In this document: positions 22,397-30,601 of the stretch, in pieces | Layout of the letters: each line of letters starts with the position of its first letter | How positions within the stretch are numbered: position 1 is the stretch's first letter | Assembly (NCBI GenBank): GCA_017545535.1 | Contig: JAFWMS010000017.1 | Span: 1-38,209, forward strand | Direction: 5' to 3' | DNA length: 38,209 nucleotides | Source of the DNA: Clostridia bacterium | Lineage (GTDB): Bacteria > Bacillota > Clostridia > Christensenellales > CAG-138 | Notes under the pieces: generated by a model | Database searches by the model: none | Told to the model about the DNA's origin: nothing | The model's input: only the letters and a program-made list of their open reading frames with translations | Position numbers and translations under genes: made by a program

Positions 22397-23107
22397 ATGC
22401 CAGCATATGTGAGCGCAAAAAAACAGATCATACTGTATATCAAGAGCAAGGGCCTCATGACGGGAGACAGGCTGCCCACAGAGGTGGAGCTTTCTGAACA
22501 GCTGAACATCAGCCGTCTCACCCTGCGGGAGGCCCTCAACGCGTTGAAAAACGACGGACTGATCCACGCGGTCCAGGGCCGCGGCACCTTCGTGGCCTGC
22601 GACTACACCCATATCTTCGACTCACTGAACATCAATTACAGCGTCACCGAAATGATTGAAGCAGCCGGGTATCGACCGGGCGTAGCCTCCTTCAAAAAAG
22701 AGTTGATAAAAGCCGACGCTGTCGTGACAGAACGACTTCGGGTGGCGGAGGGTACCGATGTGCTCATGTGCGCCAGGATCCGTCTGGCAAACGATGAGCC
22801 CGTGGTCTATACCCGGGACTGCCTGTCCCCTCGGCTCACCACTCCCTTTCTGGGGGTTACCAACGAGAACATCTCCCTCTACTCCTTCATCGAGAACGAC
22901 TGCGACATCCGGTTGGGCGTGTGCCTGGCGGAGCTGGCGCCTCTGATCGCTAATGCGGAGGTCTCCGCCATGCTGAACATTCCGGAGGGTTCCCCCATCC
23001 TTCAGATGCAGGCCAGCGTCAACGATGTTTTCGGCGAACCGCTCATCTATGCCAACGAGCTGTTCCGGCCGGATAAGTTCCGATTCACCATCTCCCGGGG
23101 ACGTTGA
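22397..23107 (+). CDS. GntR-family regulator, HutC/UTRA type (upstream copy)
   Basis: The 236-residue product has the same architecture as the regulator at 13456-14166: winged helix (GDRLPTEVELSEQL, SRLTLREALNALKNDG) and UTRA domain ending in FRPDKFRFTISRGR. The two are recent paralogues, about two thirds or more identical by eye, with the DNA-recognition helix almost unchanged, so they probably bind similar operators. Differences cluster in the ligand domain. GAGAGG lies nine bases before ATG 22397; the ATG at 22388 is too close to it. This gene has its own promoter and leader, so it may be expressed when the operon is off. Confidence 0.92.
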   Translation: MPAYVSAKKQIILYIKSKGLMTGDRLPTEVELSEQLNISRLTLREALNALKNDGLIHAVQGRGTFVACDYTHIFDSLNINYSVTEMIEAAGYRPGVASFKKELIKADAVVTERLRVAEGTDVLMCARIRLANDEPVVYTRDCLSPRLTTPFLGVTNENISLYSFIENDCDIRLGVCLAELAPLIANAEVSAMLNIPEGSPILQMQASVNDVFGEPLIYANELFRPDKFRFTISRGR

Positions 23108-23128
23108 TCCTTTTCTGCCAAAAGCAAT

Positions 23129-23159
23129 AAAGCTGCCGGACTGACTCCGACAGCTTTTT
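23129..23159. terminator. Bidirectional terminator between GntR and aldo/keto reductase genes
   Basis: AAAGCTGCCGGA (23129-23140) pairs with TCCGACAGCTTT (23146-23157) with one mismatch, and T runs flank it on both strands. It separates two convergent genes. Confidence 0.8.
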
Positions 23160-23181
23160 CAGTTCAGCTGCTGTATTCAGA

Positions 23182-24045
23182 TCAATCGTAGAGGGCGTCG
23201 GCGGGCGCCTCCTCCGGCCGATAGGTAGAGAAGCCCAACAGAGGCATCTCATCCATCGCCTTCATATCCTCCGGGCTGATGGTGAAGTCGAACACCTGGG
23301 CATTCTGCGCGATGCGGGCCGGGGTCACGCTCTTGGGCAAGGGCAGCACGTCATGCTGCAGCGCAAAGCGGATGCACAGCTGGGCGACGCTCCAATTATA
23401 CCGCCTGGCCATCTCGTTCAGGAACGGATCGTTCAGCACCGCGCCGCTGCCCAATGGACTCCATGCCTCCACCAGCATCCCCGCCTGCTGACTGAAACGA
23501 ACGTTCTCCATCTGGGTATAGCCGGGATGGAACTCGATCTGGTTCACCACCGGGGCGATTTGGGCGGTCTGCATCAGAGCATCCACATGCTTCTTTTCAA
23601 AGTTACTGAGGCCCAAGGCCCGGATCTTGCCGTCCCGAAAGGCTTGCTCGAAGCCCCGCCAGGTGTCGGCATTGACAGCTTTCCAGTTGGGGTTGCGGCA
23701 CTCCACGCAGGGCCAATGGACCAGGTACAGGTCCACATAGTCCAGACCAAGTTGCTTCAGAGACTCATCCACAGCCCGCAGGGTTTTATCGTAGCCACGC
23801 TCGGTGATCCAGTGCTTCGTGGTCACGAAGAGGTCCTCCCTCTTGATCCCGCTCTCCCGGATCCCCGCCCCCACGCCAGACTCGTTTTCATATGCCGCCG
23901 CCGTGTCGATGTGGCGATATCCCACCTCGATGGCTTTGATAACGCCGTTCTTCGCATCCTCAATGGAGGACTTCCAGGTGCCGTACCCCACGCATGGGAT
24001 CTTTACGCCGTTGGACAAGGTGAAGCAATCTGTAAGTTTATTCAT
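23182..24045 (-). CDS. Aldo/keto reductase
   Basis: The 287-residue product is an NAD(P)H-dependent carbonyl reductase of the AKR superfamily. The catalytic tetrad is visible: Asp and Tyr in YRHIDTAAAYENE, Lys in LFVTTKHW and His in YLVHWP. The NADP-binding PKSVTPARI segment occurs near residue 245. I chose ATG 24045 because AGGAGG lies ten bases upstream and the longer frame to 24099 has no site. It would reduce aldehydes or ketoses; a role in detoxifying leaked BMC aldehyde is only an idea. It is convergent with the GntR gene. Confidence 0.92.
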   Translation of the reverse strand: MNKLTDCFTLSNGVKIPCVGYGTWKSSIEDAKNGVIKAIEVGYRHIDTAAAYENESGVGAGIRESGIKREDLFVTTKHWITERGYDKTLRAVDESLKQLGLDYVDLYLVHWPCVECRNPNWKAVNADTWRGFEQAFRDGKIRALGLSNFEKKHVDALMQTAQIAPVVNQIEFHPGYTQMENVRFSQQAGMLVEAWSPLGSGAVLNDPFLNEMARRYNWSVAQLCIRFALQHDVLPLPKSVTPARIAQNAQVFDFTISPEDMKAMDEMPLLGFSTYRPEEAPADALYD

Positions 24046-24213
24046 ACAAGTTCCTCCTATCAGCAAAGATTTCACCTGCATTGTAGCATGTGCATCCATA
24101 AAAAGGAAGCGCTTTACGCATTTTTATCTGATTAAATTTCAAATTCCTCTGTGTGGATGTCTGATTAATCATATCTATGCAAAAAATGGTAAAAATCCCG
24201 TGCGAGATTTTCT

Positions 24214-24253
24214 CTCCCCGGCGGGATTCGAACCCACGGCCTTCCGTTTAGGA
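24214..24253 (-). other. 3'-half fragment of a tRNA-Arg(CCU)-like gene, possible attachment site
   Basis: Read on the minus strand, the sequence runs from the anticodon region (CCTAAACGG) through the variable loop to the T arm (GTGGG-TTCGAAT-CCCGC) and the acceptor 3' strand. No D arm or acceptor 5' strand lies upstream, so this is not a functional tRNA. Integrases commonly leave such 3'-half copies. A second fragment lies at 26374-26418 in the same orientation. Confidence 0.6.
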
Positions 24254-24410
24254 TCATAGAGAGATTCCCTCAAAAAAGCTAGCTCCCAGCATGCGAAAGC
24301 ACCTCCTCTTTTCTGGTCAAGTCCATTATGCCACTAAAAAAAGTAATTGCAACGCAGTATGAGATCGATGGAGGGTAAGTGAATTAGAGTACACGAAGGA
24401 GGACATCATA

Positions 24411-25584
24411 ATGAACACAATTGAAAAAGCAATCCAATTCGCAACAAAGGCTCATGAGGGGGCCTGCAGAAAAGAGACTTCTCTTCCATATATCATCCAT
24501 CCCCTGGAGGCGGCATCCATCGCTGCGCAAATCACTAATGATCCTGAAGTGATTGCTGCGGCTGTGCTTCACGATGTGATCGAAGATACCTCGTTCACTG
24601 AAGCCAATATCCGCGTCCTGTTCGGAAACCGGGTCGCTGATCTCGTAACGTCCGACACAGAAGACAAGCAAAAAAAGAAGCCTGCAGCCGTGACATGGCT
24701 GCAGCGCAAGCAGGCCACAATCCATCATCTGGAACATGCGTCGAATGACGAATTGATCGTTGTGTTTTCAGACAAGCTTTTCAAACCTTCGTGCCATGGT
24801 AACCGACTATTCCCGGCAGGGAGAATTCTTTTGGGAGCGATTTGCACAGAAAGACCCTGACAAACACATATGGTACTACTCGGCAATGCTGCCGGCATTT
24901 GAGAAGCTGTTTGATACTTTGGATAACAAGATGTTGCTGGGAGAGTTCCTGAGAAACCTCAGCACCTTGAAACAGCGGGTTCAGGGTTATCAGGCACTCG
25001 GATATCATGACACTGAGTTGAATCATCTGACAGAGACGGAGCAAAAGCTTCTCAGAATGATAATGGACAAAAGAGAATCCGACCTTCTGGAGATCCCTTT
25101 GGGTTCAGACCTTGAAATCCTCAGTACAGTTGAAGATATTATGGCACTCTCTCAGGGTGACACCAGTAAGACAGAATTGCTAGTAAAGAACGACGCCGGG
25201 CAGTATTTCGATATCGTTATCTCCAGGGATGAAGCCAACCGCCTGCACTGTGAATCTCATCCTCTTTCAAAAGGATCAAAAGCCAGATACAACGGGTGCT
25301 GGCAGGATTCTATCACGATCACAACGGATGTCATCCCCAGTTTGGATTTCCCGCTCAGAGCGCTAATAGGTTACTGGCAGCGTACTGCTAGAGAAACAAC
25401 GCATGTTTGCCCGGTAAAGTACTCAAGCATGGTGTTCAATTACAAGGGGCAAAATTATGTAATATACCCCGGCCTTCTGGATCTGGATGGCGGGTCCTTT
25501 GAGAGCATGATGCTTCAATCAGGGGAGGTGGATCTCGTCGGCATCGGAGCGAAAAAGGTTTTCTGCACAGCCATGATCGATTGA
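24411..25584 (+). pseudogene. RelA/SpoT-type HD-domain protein gene with a frameshift
   Basis: The first frame (24411-24860) encodes an HD phosphohydrolase-like start: FATKAHEGACRK, PYIIHPLEAA and AAAVLHDVIEDT with the HD pair, as in small guanosine-tetraphosphate hydrolase-like proteins. After VFSDKL the frame is lost in a TTTT run at 24778-24781. The next frame resumes with SNLRAMVTDYSRQG, exactly what this family continues with, and runs to 25584. One extra T therefore splits the gene. The C-terminal 150 residues are not recognised. GGAGG precedes the ATG. The frameshift may be real decay or a sequencing or assembly error. The 3' end overlaps a convergent truncated parA. Confidence 0.75.
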
Positions 25585-25860
25585 CCCGCCTTTGTCATTC
25601 AAAAATGAAAATGCTCCAATCATAGACTCGAAGCGGTATATCTGTTCTTCCTTTACTGCCTTATGCAGCACATTGGAGACTGTGTATTCCATGTCGTCCG
25701 GATTCTGAAATCCAAGTGCCATGGTCAGATTCGCCTGGGAGTCAAGATCGATCAGTAGAACGTCGTAGCCCTGTCGTATAAGTCCGGCCCCCAGGTTGAC
25801 GGTGGTGGAAGTCTTTCCGACACCGCCTTTTTGATTCGCGATTGCGATTACATTGGCCAT
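25519..25860 (-). pseudogene. Truncated ParA/Soj-like ATPase
   Basis: The first about 80 residues are a clear Par[21 protein letters not shown] (deviant Walker A), then [17 protein letters not shown] (switch I/Walker A'). Normal members are about 250 residues; here the frame ends at 113 and the last about 30 residues are read antisense to the HD gene, so true homology stops near 25600. Start and ribosome site (AGAGGTAAACC) look intact. It is probably the left-over 5' end of a plasmid- or ICE-type partition gene cut by a deletion or insertion. Confidence 0.8.
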
Positions 25861-26373
25861 TGGTTTACCTCTTTATGTATCGTTGTTCGTACCATCTCAG
25901 GCCGTCGTTCTCACGCATGTTCTGTTGAACCCCCGCATCCTACGGAGCCGCCCAATGCTGTGAAGCGTTCAGGGCGGAAGTATCATTCTGGTGTTACCCG
26001 AGATTGGTTATTCCGTTGTCAAGGTAAAGAGCTTTTATTGCCCCTCACCTATAACGGCCAAAAAAACGGAAAATTCAGGTGGAGAGTGCAAGGCTAAAAA
26101 TAATATATTATTTGATGGTTTTAGCAGAGAAATGACCAACAAACTATAGATGAAAACTAGTGCCGCTGATGCCGTAGTTGCCGTGAAAACTCGGCTGTAT
26201 GTGGTATTATGTGGTATTTTCTCGAAAAACGCTTGTTTCAAGTTAGAACGATGATGCATATCAAAACAGGATATACATTCTCATGAAATGCGGACAGAAA
26301 AGTGAAAGACAACTCGTGATGAATAACGGCAAAAGAAAAAGCCCAAAAACTAAGTGTTTTCAGACTTTTTGGC
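25861..26373. other. Intergenic stretch upstream of truncated parA, no convincing gene
   Basis: I see only short frames without ribosome sites here. The part next to parA (25880-26040) is GC-richer than the rest and may be the old control region of the partition gene. From 26090 the DNA becomes AT-rich. No promoter, RNA or repeat could be supported. Confidence 0.4.
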
Positions 26374-26418
26374 GTCCCTGGCGGGATTCGAACGCGCGGC
26401 GTTCCGCTTAGGAGCGGA
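26374..26418 (-). other. Second 3'-half fragment of a tRNA-Arg(CCU)-like gene
   Basis: On the minus strand it includes CTCCTAAGCGG around the anticodon, the T arm GCGCG-TTCGAAT-CCCGC with one mismatched pair, and an acceptor 3' strand CAGGGAC. The 5' half is absent and the T-stem mismatch argues against function. It is similar to the fragment at 24214-24253 but not identical. The two bracket about 2.1 kb that carries the HD gene and truncated parA. Confidence 0.6.
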
Positions 26419-26813
26419 ACCTTGAATTGACAAATCCCTATATATGGGGCTTTTTTGTCCGGAAAATAGGCGTTTTTGGCGATTCCAAAGTGCCAATAAG
26501 TCCATATATTTAGGCATTTTTCAATAAAAATGTGGTGGAAAATGTTGCACCTACGGCTTTTTGACGTTTTTTGTCATCATTTTTGATCCGATCTTTCCTC
26601 GCCTTTCATTTCTAAACAGCCTTATCAAAATATTTGCGGATTCCGCTTTTTTTCAAAAATATATAGTCCGTCTCTCAGTAGCAGTAGAAGAACCGACAGA
26701 CCGCTTTGCTATCCGTATGGGAAATGTAGGTGTCGCCTTCCATGATGAAGCCTGCAATTTTGCTTAGCCACTCCTTCGGAGGAGGTCTTTTATGCAAAGA
26801 ACCTTTATTCTAG
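26419..26813. other. AT-rich intergenic stretch, no supported gene
   Basis: A 68-codon frame (26561-26767) has no ribosome site and a composition unlike neighbouring proteins, so I do not call it. I found no tRNA, riboswitch or insertion-sequence end. The three repeats beginning at 26814 follow directly. Confidence 0.4.
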
Positions 26814-26895
26814 AAACTCGCTCGAAAAATCTTCCTATTGCCTATAAAACTCACTTGAAAAATATTTCGCGCGAGGCAAAAGTCCCTTGAAAAAT
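26814..26895 (+). repeat. Three 17-base direct repeats upstream of the AAA ATPase gene
   Basis: Copies at 26814-26830 (AAACTCGCTCGAAAAAT), 26847-26863 (AAACTCACTTGAAAAAT) and 26879-26895 (AAAGTCCCTTGAAAAAT). The spacing is 33 and 32 bases, close to three helical turns, so all face the same side of DNA. The last ends 18 bases before a TATAAT (26914-26919) and about 45 before the start codon. They look like operator or iteron-type protein-binding sites. Confidence 0.65.
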
Positions 26896-26941
26896 TGTTG
26901 ATTTTGCATATACTATAATTGTGATCAAAGGAGGGCAGGCT

Positions 26942-28261
26942 ATGCTGAAACGCAAAATTGAGGGTGTTCTAAAAAAATGGAAGGATACGGAAGGGCATAA
27001 ACCGCTTATCATCAAGGGCTGCCGTCAATGCGGAAAGACCTTTTCCGTTCGGCAGTTTGCCCAGGAAAACTATGCTCATGAAATCTATTTGAATTTCTAC
27101 GAGAATAAAAGCTACGCTTCCGTTTTTTCCGGCTCCCTGGAAGTGGATCATTTGACCATGCTGATTTCCGCCCTCCTGGGGCCTGAAGCCATCTTTGAGG
27201 TGGGAAAAACGGTAGTCATCTTGGATGAAATCCAGGAATGCCCCGAGGCACGAACGGCGCTCAAGTTTTTCGCCATGGATGGCCGGTACGACGTGATAGG
27301 AACAGGCTCTTTGCTGGGCGTGAAAGGTTACGGCAAACGGCCTGCCTCAATTCCTGTGGGCTATGAACAGATCGAAGAAATGTATCCCATGGATTTTGAA
27401 GAATTTCTATGGGCAAACGGCATTCAAGCGCCTGTGATCCAGTATTTGGCCGAATGTCTGAATAACGAAACGCCCGTTGCGGAGGCACTGCACGAAAAGC
27501 TGCGCCAGTTGCTGCTGCAATATGCGGTGGTAGGCGGCATGCCTGCCGTGGTGCAAACCTTTGTGGATACGCACCAGATGAATACCGTGCTCCGGTTGCA
27601 GCGCAGTATCCTGTCCGATTATGAAGACGATATGGTTAAATATGCCGACGATAAAGATAAGCCTTTTATCCGTGAATGCTTTCAGTCCATACCCAGGCAA
27701 CTCAGCAAAGAGAACAAAAAGTTTCAGTATTCCGTGGTGAAAAAAGGTGCTACCGCGTCCAAATTTGCCGGCAGTCTGCAGTGGATCGAGGACGCGGGCA
27801 TCATTCGCCGCTGCTTCAATCTGTCGCTGCCGGAATTGCCCTTGGACGGGAATGCCATTCAGGATATTTTTAAGGTCTATATGGTGGACAGCGGCCTGCT
27901 GATCGCCATGCTGGAAGACGGCACGCAGTTCGATGTGCTGCAAGGTAATTTGTACGGCTACAAAGGGGCCATTTTTGAAAACCTCGCTGCCGACATCCTG
28001 GCAAAGATGGGCCGGAAGCTATATTACTTCCATAAGGATTCCGGTCTTGAGATCGATTTTGTGATACGGTACGCGGGTCAAAGCACCTTATTGGAAGTAA
28101 AAGCCTCCACAGGAAACGCCAAGAGCGCTAAAACTGTGCTCAATCATCCGGAGAAATACCATGTGGGCGGCGCGATCAAGCTGGGCGACTATAACGTTGG
28201 CCGTGCAGGCCAGTTTCTTACCTTGCCGTTTTATATGGCGTTCCTGCTGACAGCGTTCTGA
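26942..28261 (+). CDS. AAA family ATPase with DUF4143 domain
   Basis: The 439-residue product matches the widespread AAA_14/DUF4143 proteins of bacteria and archaea. Walker A GCRQCGKT is at residues 26-33, Walker B VVILDEIQE near 88-96 and a sensor-like IGTGSLLG near 119. The C-terminal DUF4143 nuclease-like region has LYYFHKDSGLEIDFVI and LLEVKAST, which resemble the D-ExK core of a PD-(D/E)XK fold. These proteins often occur in mobile or defence-associated settings; their role is not settled. ATG 26942 is preceded by AAAGGAGG. A TATAAT lies at 26914-26919 without a clear -35, and the phased repeats precede it. Confidence 0.88.
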   Translation: MLKRKIEGVLKKWKDTEGHKPLIIKGCRQCGKTFSVRQFAQENYAHEIYLNFYENKSYASVFSGSLEVDHLTMLISALLGPEAIFEVGKTVVILDEIQECPEARTALKFFAMDGRYDVIGTGSLLGVKGYGKRPASIPVGYEQIEEMYPMDFEEFLWANGIQAPVIQYLAECLNNETPVAEALHEKLRQLLLQYAVVGGMPAVVQTFVDTHQMNTVLRLQRSILSDYEDDMVKYADDKDKPFIRECFQSIPRQLSKENKKFQYSVVKKGATASKFAGSLQWIEDAGIIRRCFNLSLPELPLDGNAIQDIFKVYMVDSGLLIAMLEDGTQFDVLQGNLYGYKGAIFENLAADILAKMGRKLYYFHKDSGLEIDFVIRYAGQSTLLEVKASTGNAKSAKTVLNHPEKYHVGGAIKLGDYNVGRAGQFLTLPFYMAFLLTAF

Positions 28262-28512
28262 AAACAGGGAGCATCAAATGGTCTGGATTTAGTTGGATGA
28301 ACAACATTCAGCTGCCCTGGAAGAAATGCTCAATTGATCTACGTCTCGTTTCATAGTGCTGAACATGAACGAGAAAGTGTTCCGGCGCAGCACGCTGCGG
28401 AAACTGCATGCCGTGTTCATGTGCCACTGTGAGCATATGCCAAAACCAGCAGGAAAGAAATAACGCCTATTACCTTCCGACAGGACTTGAATTCTGATAA
28501 AATGAAATCGAC

Positions 28513-28863
28513 ATGATAAGCCATCAGCATGATCTGTATCCGTTCCTGGAGGGGACCATCCCGCCCAACACGAAGCTGGTGTACAACAAGGACTTCTCCG
28601 CCACGGAGGGCAAGACCTACAATGGATACATGACGGACTATCATTTCAACACCTTCATCTGCGGTAAGCGGGGGCTGACCCAGCACGACGAGGCGCCCGC
28701 CGGGAATCATACCGATTACGTGGGAATGCTGGTGAACGTGGACCTTTCCGGCGGCAACCAGTCCTGCGTCTACATGAATTCCAAAGGAGAGATCGTCCCC
28801 GTGGTAAATCCCTTCGCGGAGTATACTTACGGCACGGAACCGATCATGACAACGCTGAAATGA
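28513..28863 (+). CDS. Unrecognised protein, copy B of the duplicated gene (probably 5'-truncated)
   Basis: An open frame of 116 residues whose last 86 match the partial gene at the window's left edge, with about 95% identical DNA over 262 bases (28602-28863) and no gaps. The upstream part adds PFLEGTIPPNTKLVYNKDFS. No ribosome site precedes ATG 28513, and copy A continues past the window edge, so this copy has probably lost its true start. I do not recognise the family. The product has no signal peptide or membrane helix. Flanking DNA in 28262-28512 holds only a 32-codon frame (28365-28463) that I cannot assign. Confidence 0.5.
   Translation: MISHQHDLYPFLEGTIPPNTKLVYNKDFSATEGKTYNGYMTDYHFNTFICGKRGLTQHDEAPAGNHTDYVGMLVNVDLSGGNQSCVYMNSKGEIVPVVNPFAEYTYGTEPIMTTLK
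28602..28863 (+). repeat. Direct repeat of positions 1-262
   Basis: Twelve substitutions in 262 aligned bases, no insertions; five of the twelve sit in one block at the codons after VDL. The match ends at the stop codon. The left limit in copy A is outside the window, so the full repeat may be longer. Confidence 0.9.
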
Positions 28864-28894
28864 ATAGATATACTATCGCTGCCTGTTGCGATAA

Positions 28895-29014
28895 CCATAT
28901 ACATTCAGGTTGGAAGAAGCACAAAATCTGGGCAAACCCATTGCACGAGAAAGACAAGCATTAGATGATCTTAACAAAGTTCATCCAACCTATTTTTTCC
29001 CATACGATAGATAG
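28895..29014 (+). pseudogene. C-terminal end of a polymorphic-toxin-like gene (remnant)
   Basis: An open stretch without its own start reads LEEAQNLGKPIARERQAL, then DDLNKVHPTYFFPYDR and a stop at 29012-29014. Its end merges with the AGGAGG site of the next small gene, as toxin and immunity genes commonly do. It is bounded upstream by a stop at 28892-28894. An RHS fragment lies 0.9 kb downstream. I infer the remnant of a toxin C-terminus; the activity is unknown. Confidence 0.4.
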
Positions 29015-29026
29015 GAGGAGATTACT

Positions 29027-29275
29027 ATGAGCACTTTATATTATATTGCAGATGTAATGGACTATGATAGATTGTTGGAAAATATACAAAAAAATGGGGG
29101 AATGATTTACTGTAGGGCAAATGCTTTTGCTTCTTTAACAGGTGTCCGCGTGTATGCCTCAGATTCCGAAGTATTTAATTGGTTCTATTTAAGTCAAGGA
29201 TGGTATGTATATGATGGCGGAAATGGTCATCATACAAAAGTAAGCAATCGAGTTTTGAATTGGGGAGACATATGA
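29027..29275 (+). CDS. Small hypothetical protein, candidate immunity protein
   Basis: An 82-residue acidic, aromatic-rich protein with a perfect AGGAGG site eight bases before the ATG, so it is very likely translated. I recognise no family. It directly follows the toxin-like tail and overlaps the next gene as ATGA (29272-29275), an arrangement typical of small immunity genes behind polymorphic toxins. The AT-rich composition (near 38% GC) differs sharply from the BMC operon, consistent with transfer. Confidence 0.6.
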   Translation: MSTLYYIADVMDYDRLLENIQKNGGMIYCRANAFASLTGVRVYASDSEVFNWFYLSQGWYVYDGGNGHHTKVSNRVLNWGDI

Positions 29276-29832
29276 AATCGAAAGCAATAATAAAAAAGAA
29301 AAGATGGATTATACTAGGAATTGCTTTAGCAATGATTCTTCCCTGCTTTCTGTCAATTCTAGCAAATAAGATATTGATGGACACGTTAAGAAAACAACCC
29401 GAATATGCATTTAAATGCTGCTTTGGGTTTCAATTGTCTGCGGGAGCGGAAATAGTTACAGTCGGAGTAATGAAGAATATGTGGTGGCAACATCCCATAT
29501 ATGCTTTTGAAATTCTGTTACCTGAAGAAGAATATGATGAGTTGATGAAAGGACTAAATCAATTTGTATATGAGATTGTAAAGGATAAGCCATATTATAA
29601 TGGAGTGCTTTGGGATGAGGTGAGCATTGAGCAACGTGAGCTTTACAGCTTTTTTGATAATTCGCGTTGGCGGTATTTAGATTGGAAAGATCAAGAACCA
29701 AAAACAATTGTATATGATGCTGAATCTGCAAATGATGTTGGGCTTGATATCACAAAGTCGATGCATCAAACACATTTGTTAATTGCTAAAGAAGACGATG
29801 GATCGCTTCGGGTGTACCTTTGTACTGATTAG
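29272..29832 (+). CDS. Hypothetical membrane-anchored protein
   Basis: A 186-residue product with a basic N-terminus (KSKAIIKKKRW) and one hydrophobic helix at about residues 13-30, followed by an extracytoplasmic domain of about 155 residues rich in acidic and aromatic residues. No lipobox cysteine is present. GGGGAG lies five bases before ATG 29272, and the start overlaps the preceding stop. I recognise no family. Context suggests a second immunity or accessory gene of the toxin cassette. Confidence 0.55.
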   Translation: MKSKAIIKKKRWIILGIALAMILPCFLSILANKILMDTLRKQPEYAFKCCFGFQLSAGAEIVTVGVMKNMWWQHPIYAFEILLPEEEYDELMKGLNQFVYEIVKDKPYYNGVLWDEVSIEQRELYSFFDNSRWRYLDWKDQEPKTIVYDAESANDVGLDITKSMHQTHLLIAKEDDGSLRVYLCTD

Positions 29833-29929
29833 TGGAAAAATTAGGCCATATGTCATATGTCAAGGGGACGGTTCTCATGACAATCTCATTTTAGACGAAG
29901 ACCGTTACCAATCATTGTTTCTGGATATC

Positions 29930-30139
29930 TGCCAGAACCGCAAAGGCAACGCGTATGCTTACGCCTACGACGACAACGGGAACATAACCTCGATCACCCG
30001 GGGAAGCACCTTCGTCACCTATGCGTACATCGGCACCAACGAGCTGGTCCGAGAGAACAACGGGTTTATCAATACACATACAACGAATGAGGCTATGCAT
30101 GAGCATGGCCTCTTTTCGTACGGTACAACCGAATTATGA
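29930..30139 (+). pseudogene. RHS/YD-repeat protein fragment
   Basis: The frame contains AYAYAYDDNGNITSITRG followed by TYAYIGTNELVRENNG, a recognisable YD repeat (YxYDxxGNxxxI, then ELxREN). Real RHS proteins are over 1000 residues; only about 60 remain. The composition switches to higher GC at about 29930, marking a junction. Such fragments mark the re-joining points of displaced toxin modules. Confidence 0.7.
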
Positions 30140-30320
30140 TTACTAAGCAAGGAATGTGAGCTCGCTTCCAATCTTTTATAACACCAAATAAAACGAGTTA
30201 ATATGAATAGAAAATATTGTCTTGAACATGAAGATTTTTGTCTAATGAAAGCATCATATATGGTATAAATGGGTTTGTTCTAATGCCAATCATGTAAACA
30301 GATTATTTGAGGAATATTAT

Positions 30321-30551
30321 TTGGGAGAATCCTATGGAAAATATAGATATCCTGATATTGAAGCAACTTATAATAATACTATAATCCAGTTGTTCGGCTT
30401 TGGAGCAAAAGATATAAATGACTTGATAACAAACACAATAGGGGCTTGCTTGGGATATGGCATTTACAAAATGCTAAATAGGGTTATTCCGGAATCCTGG
30501 AATACACGAATCAGAGTTGAAGGCAGTCAATTCGGCCGCCGATCTGTATAG
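30321..30551 (+). pseudogene. VanZ-like C-terminal fragment (doubtful)
   Basis: The frame, open from 30249, contains FGFGAKDINDLITNTIGACL followed by GYGIYKML, which resembles the conserved end of VanZ-family membrane proteins. The residues before it do not resemble VanZ, and no proper start is seen, so this is probably a broken or chimeric gene. A plus-strand terminator follows at 30602. Confidence 0.4.
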
Positions 30552-30601
30552 CTCATTTTACTGCGGAGATGGCAGGCGGAGAAATACTGGTTTGAAAAAA
30601 A

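Noticed and set aside
25831..26097. An 88-codon plus-strand frame
   Set aside because: No ribosome site, it overlaps the parA start in antisense, and it reads like translated non-coding control DNA.
24214..26418. Complete tRNA genes
   Set aside because: Only anticodon-to-acceptor halves are present; the D arm and 5' acceptor strand are missing and one T stem has a mismatch.
26561..26767. A 68-codon plus-strand frame
   Set aside because: No ribosome site and no recognisable sequence; composition follows the AT-rich intergenic DNA.
26814..26895. CRISPR array
   Set aside because: Only three imperfect 17-base repeats with 15-16-base gaps and no cas genes; spacing and size do not fit a CRISPR.
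28365..28463. A 32-codon frame (MNEKVFRRSTLRKLHA...)
   Set aside because: It may be the end of a lost gene, but nothing identifies it and there is no ribosome site.
24100..30600. Insertion sequence or transposase
   Set aside because: Despite clear decay and truncations, I see no transposase or integrase frame and no terminal inverted repeats in this region.
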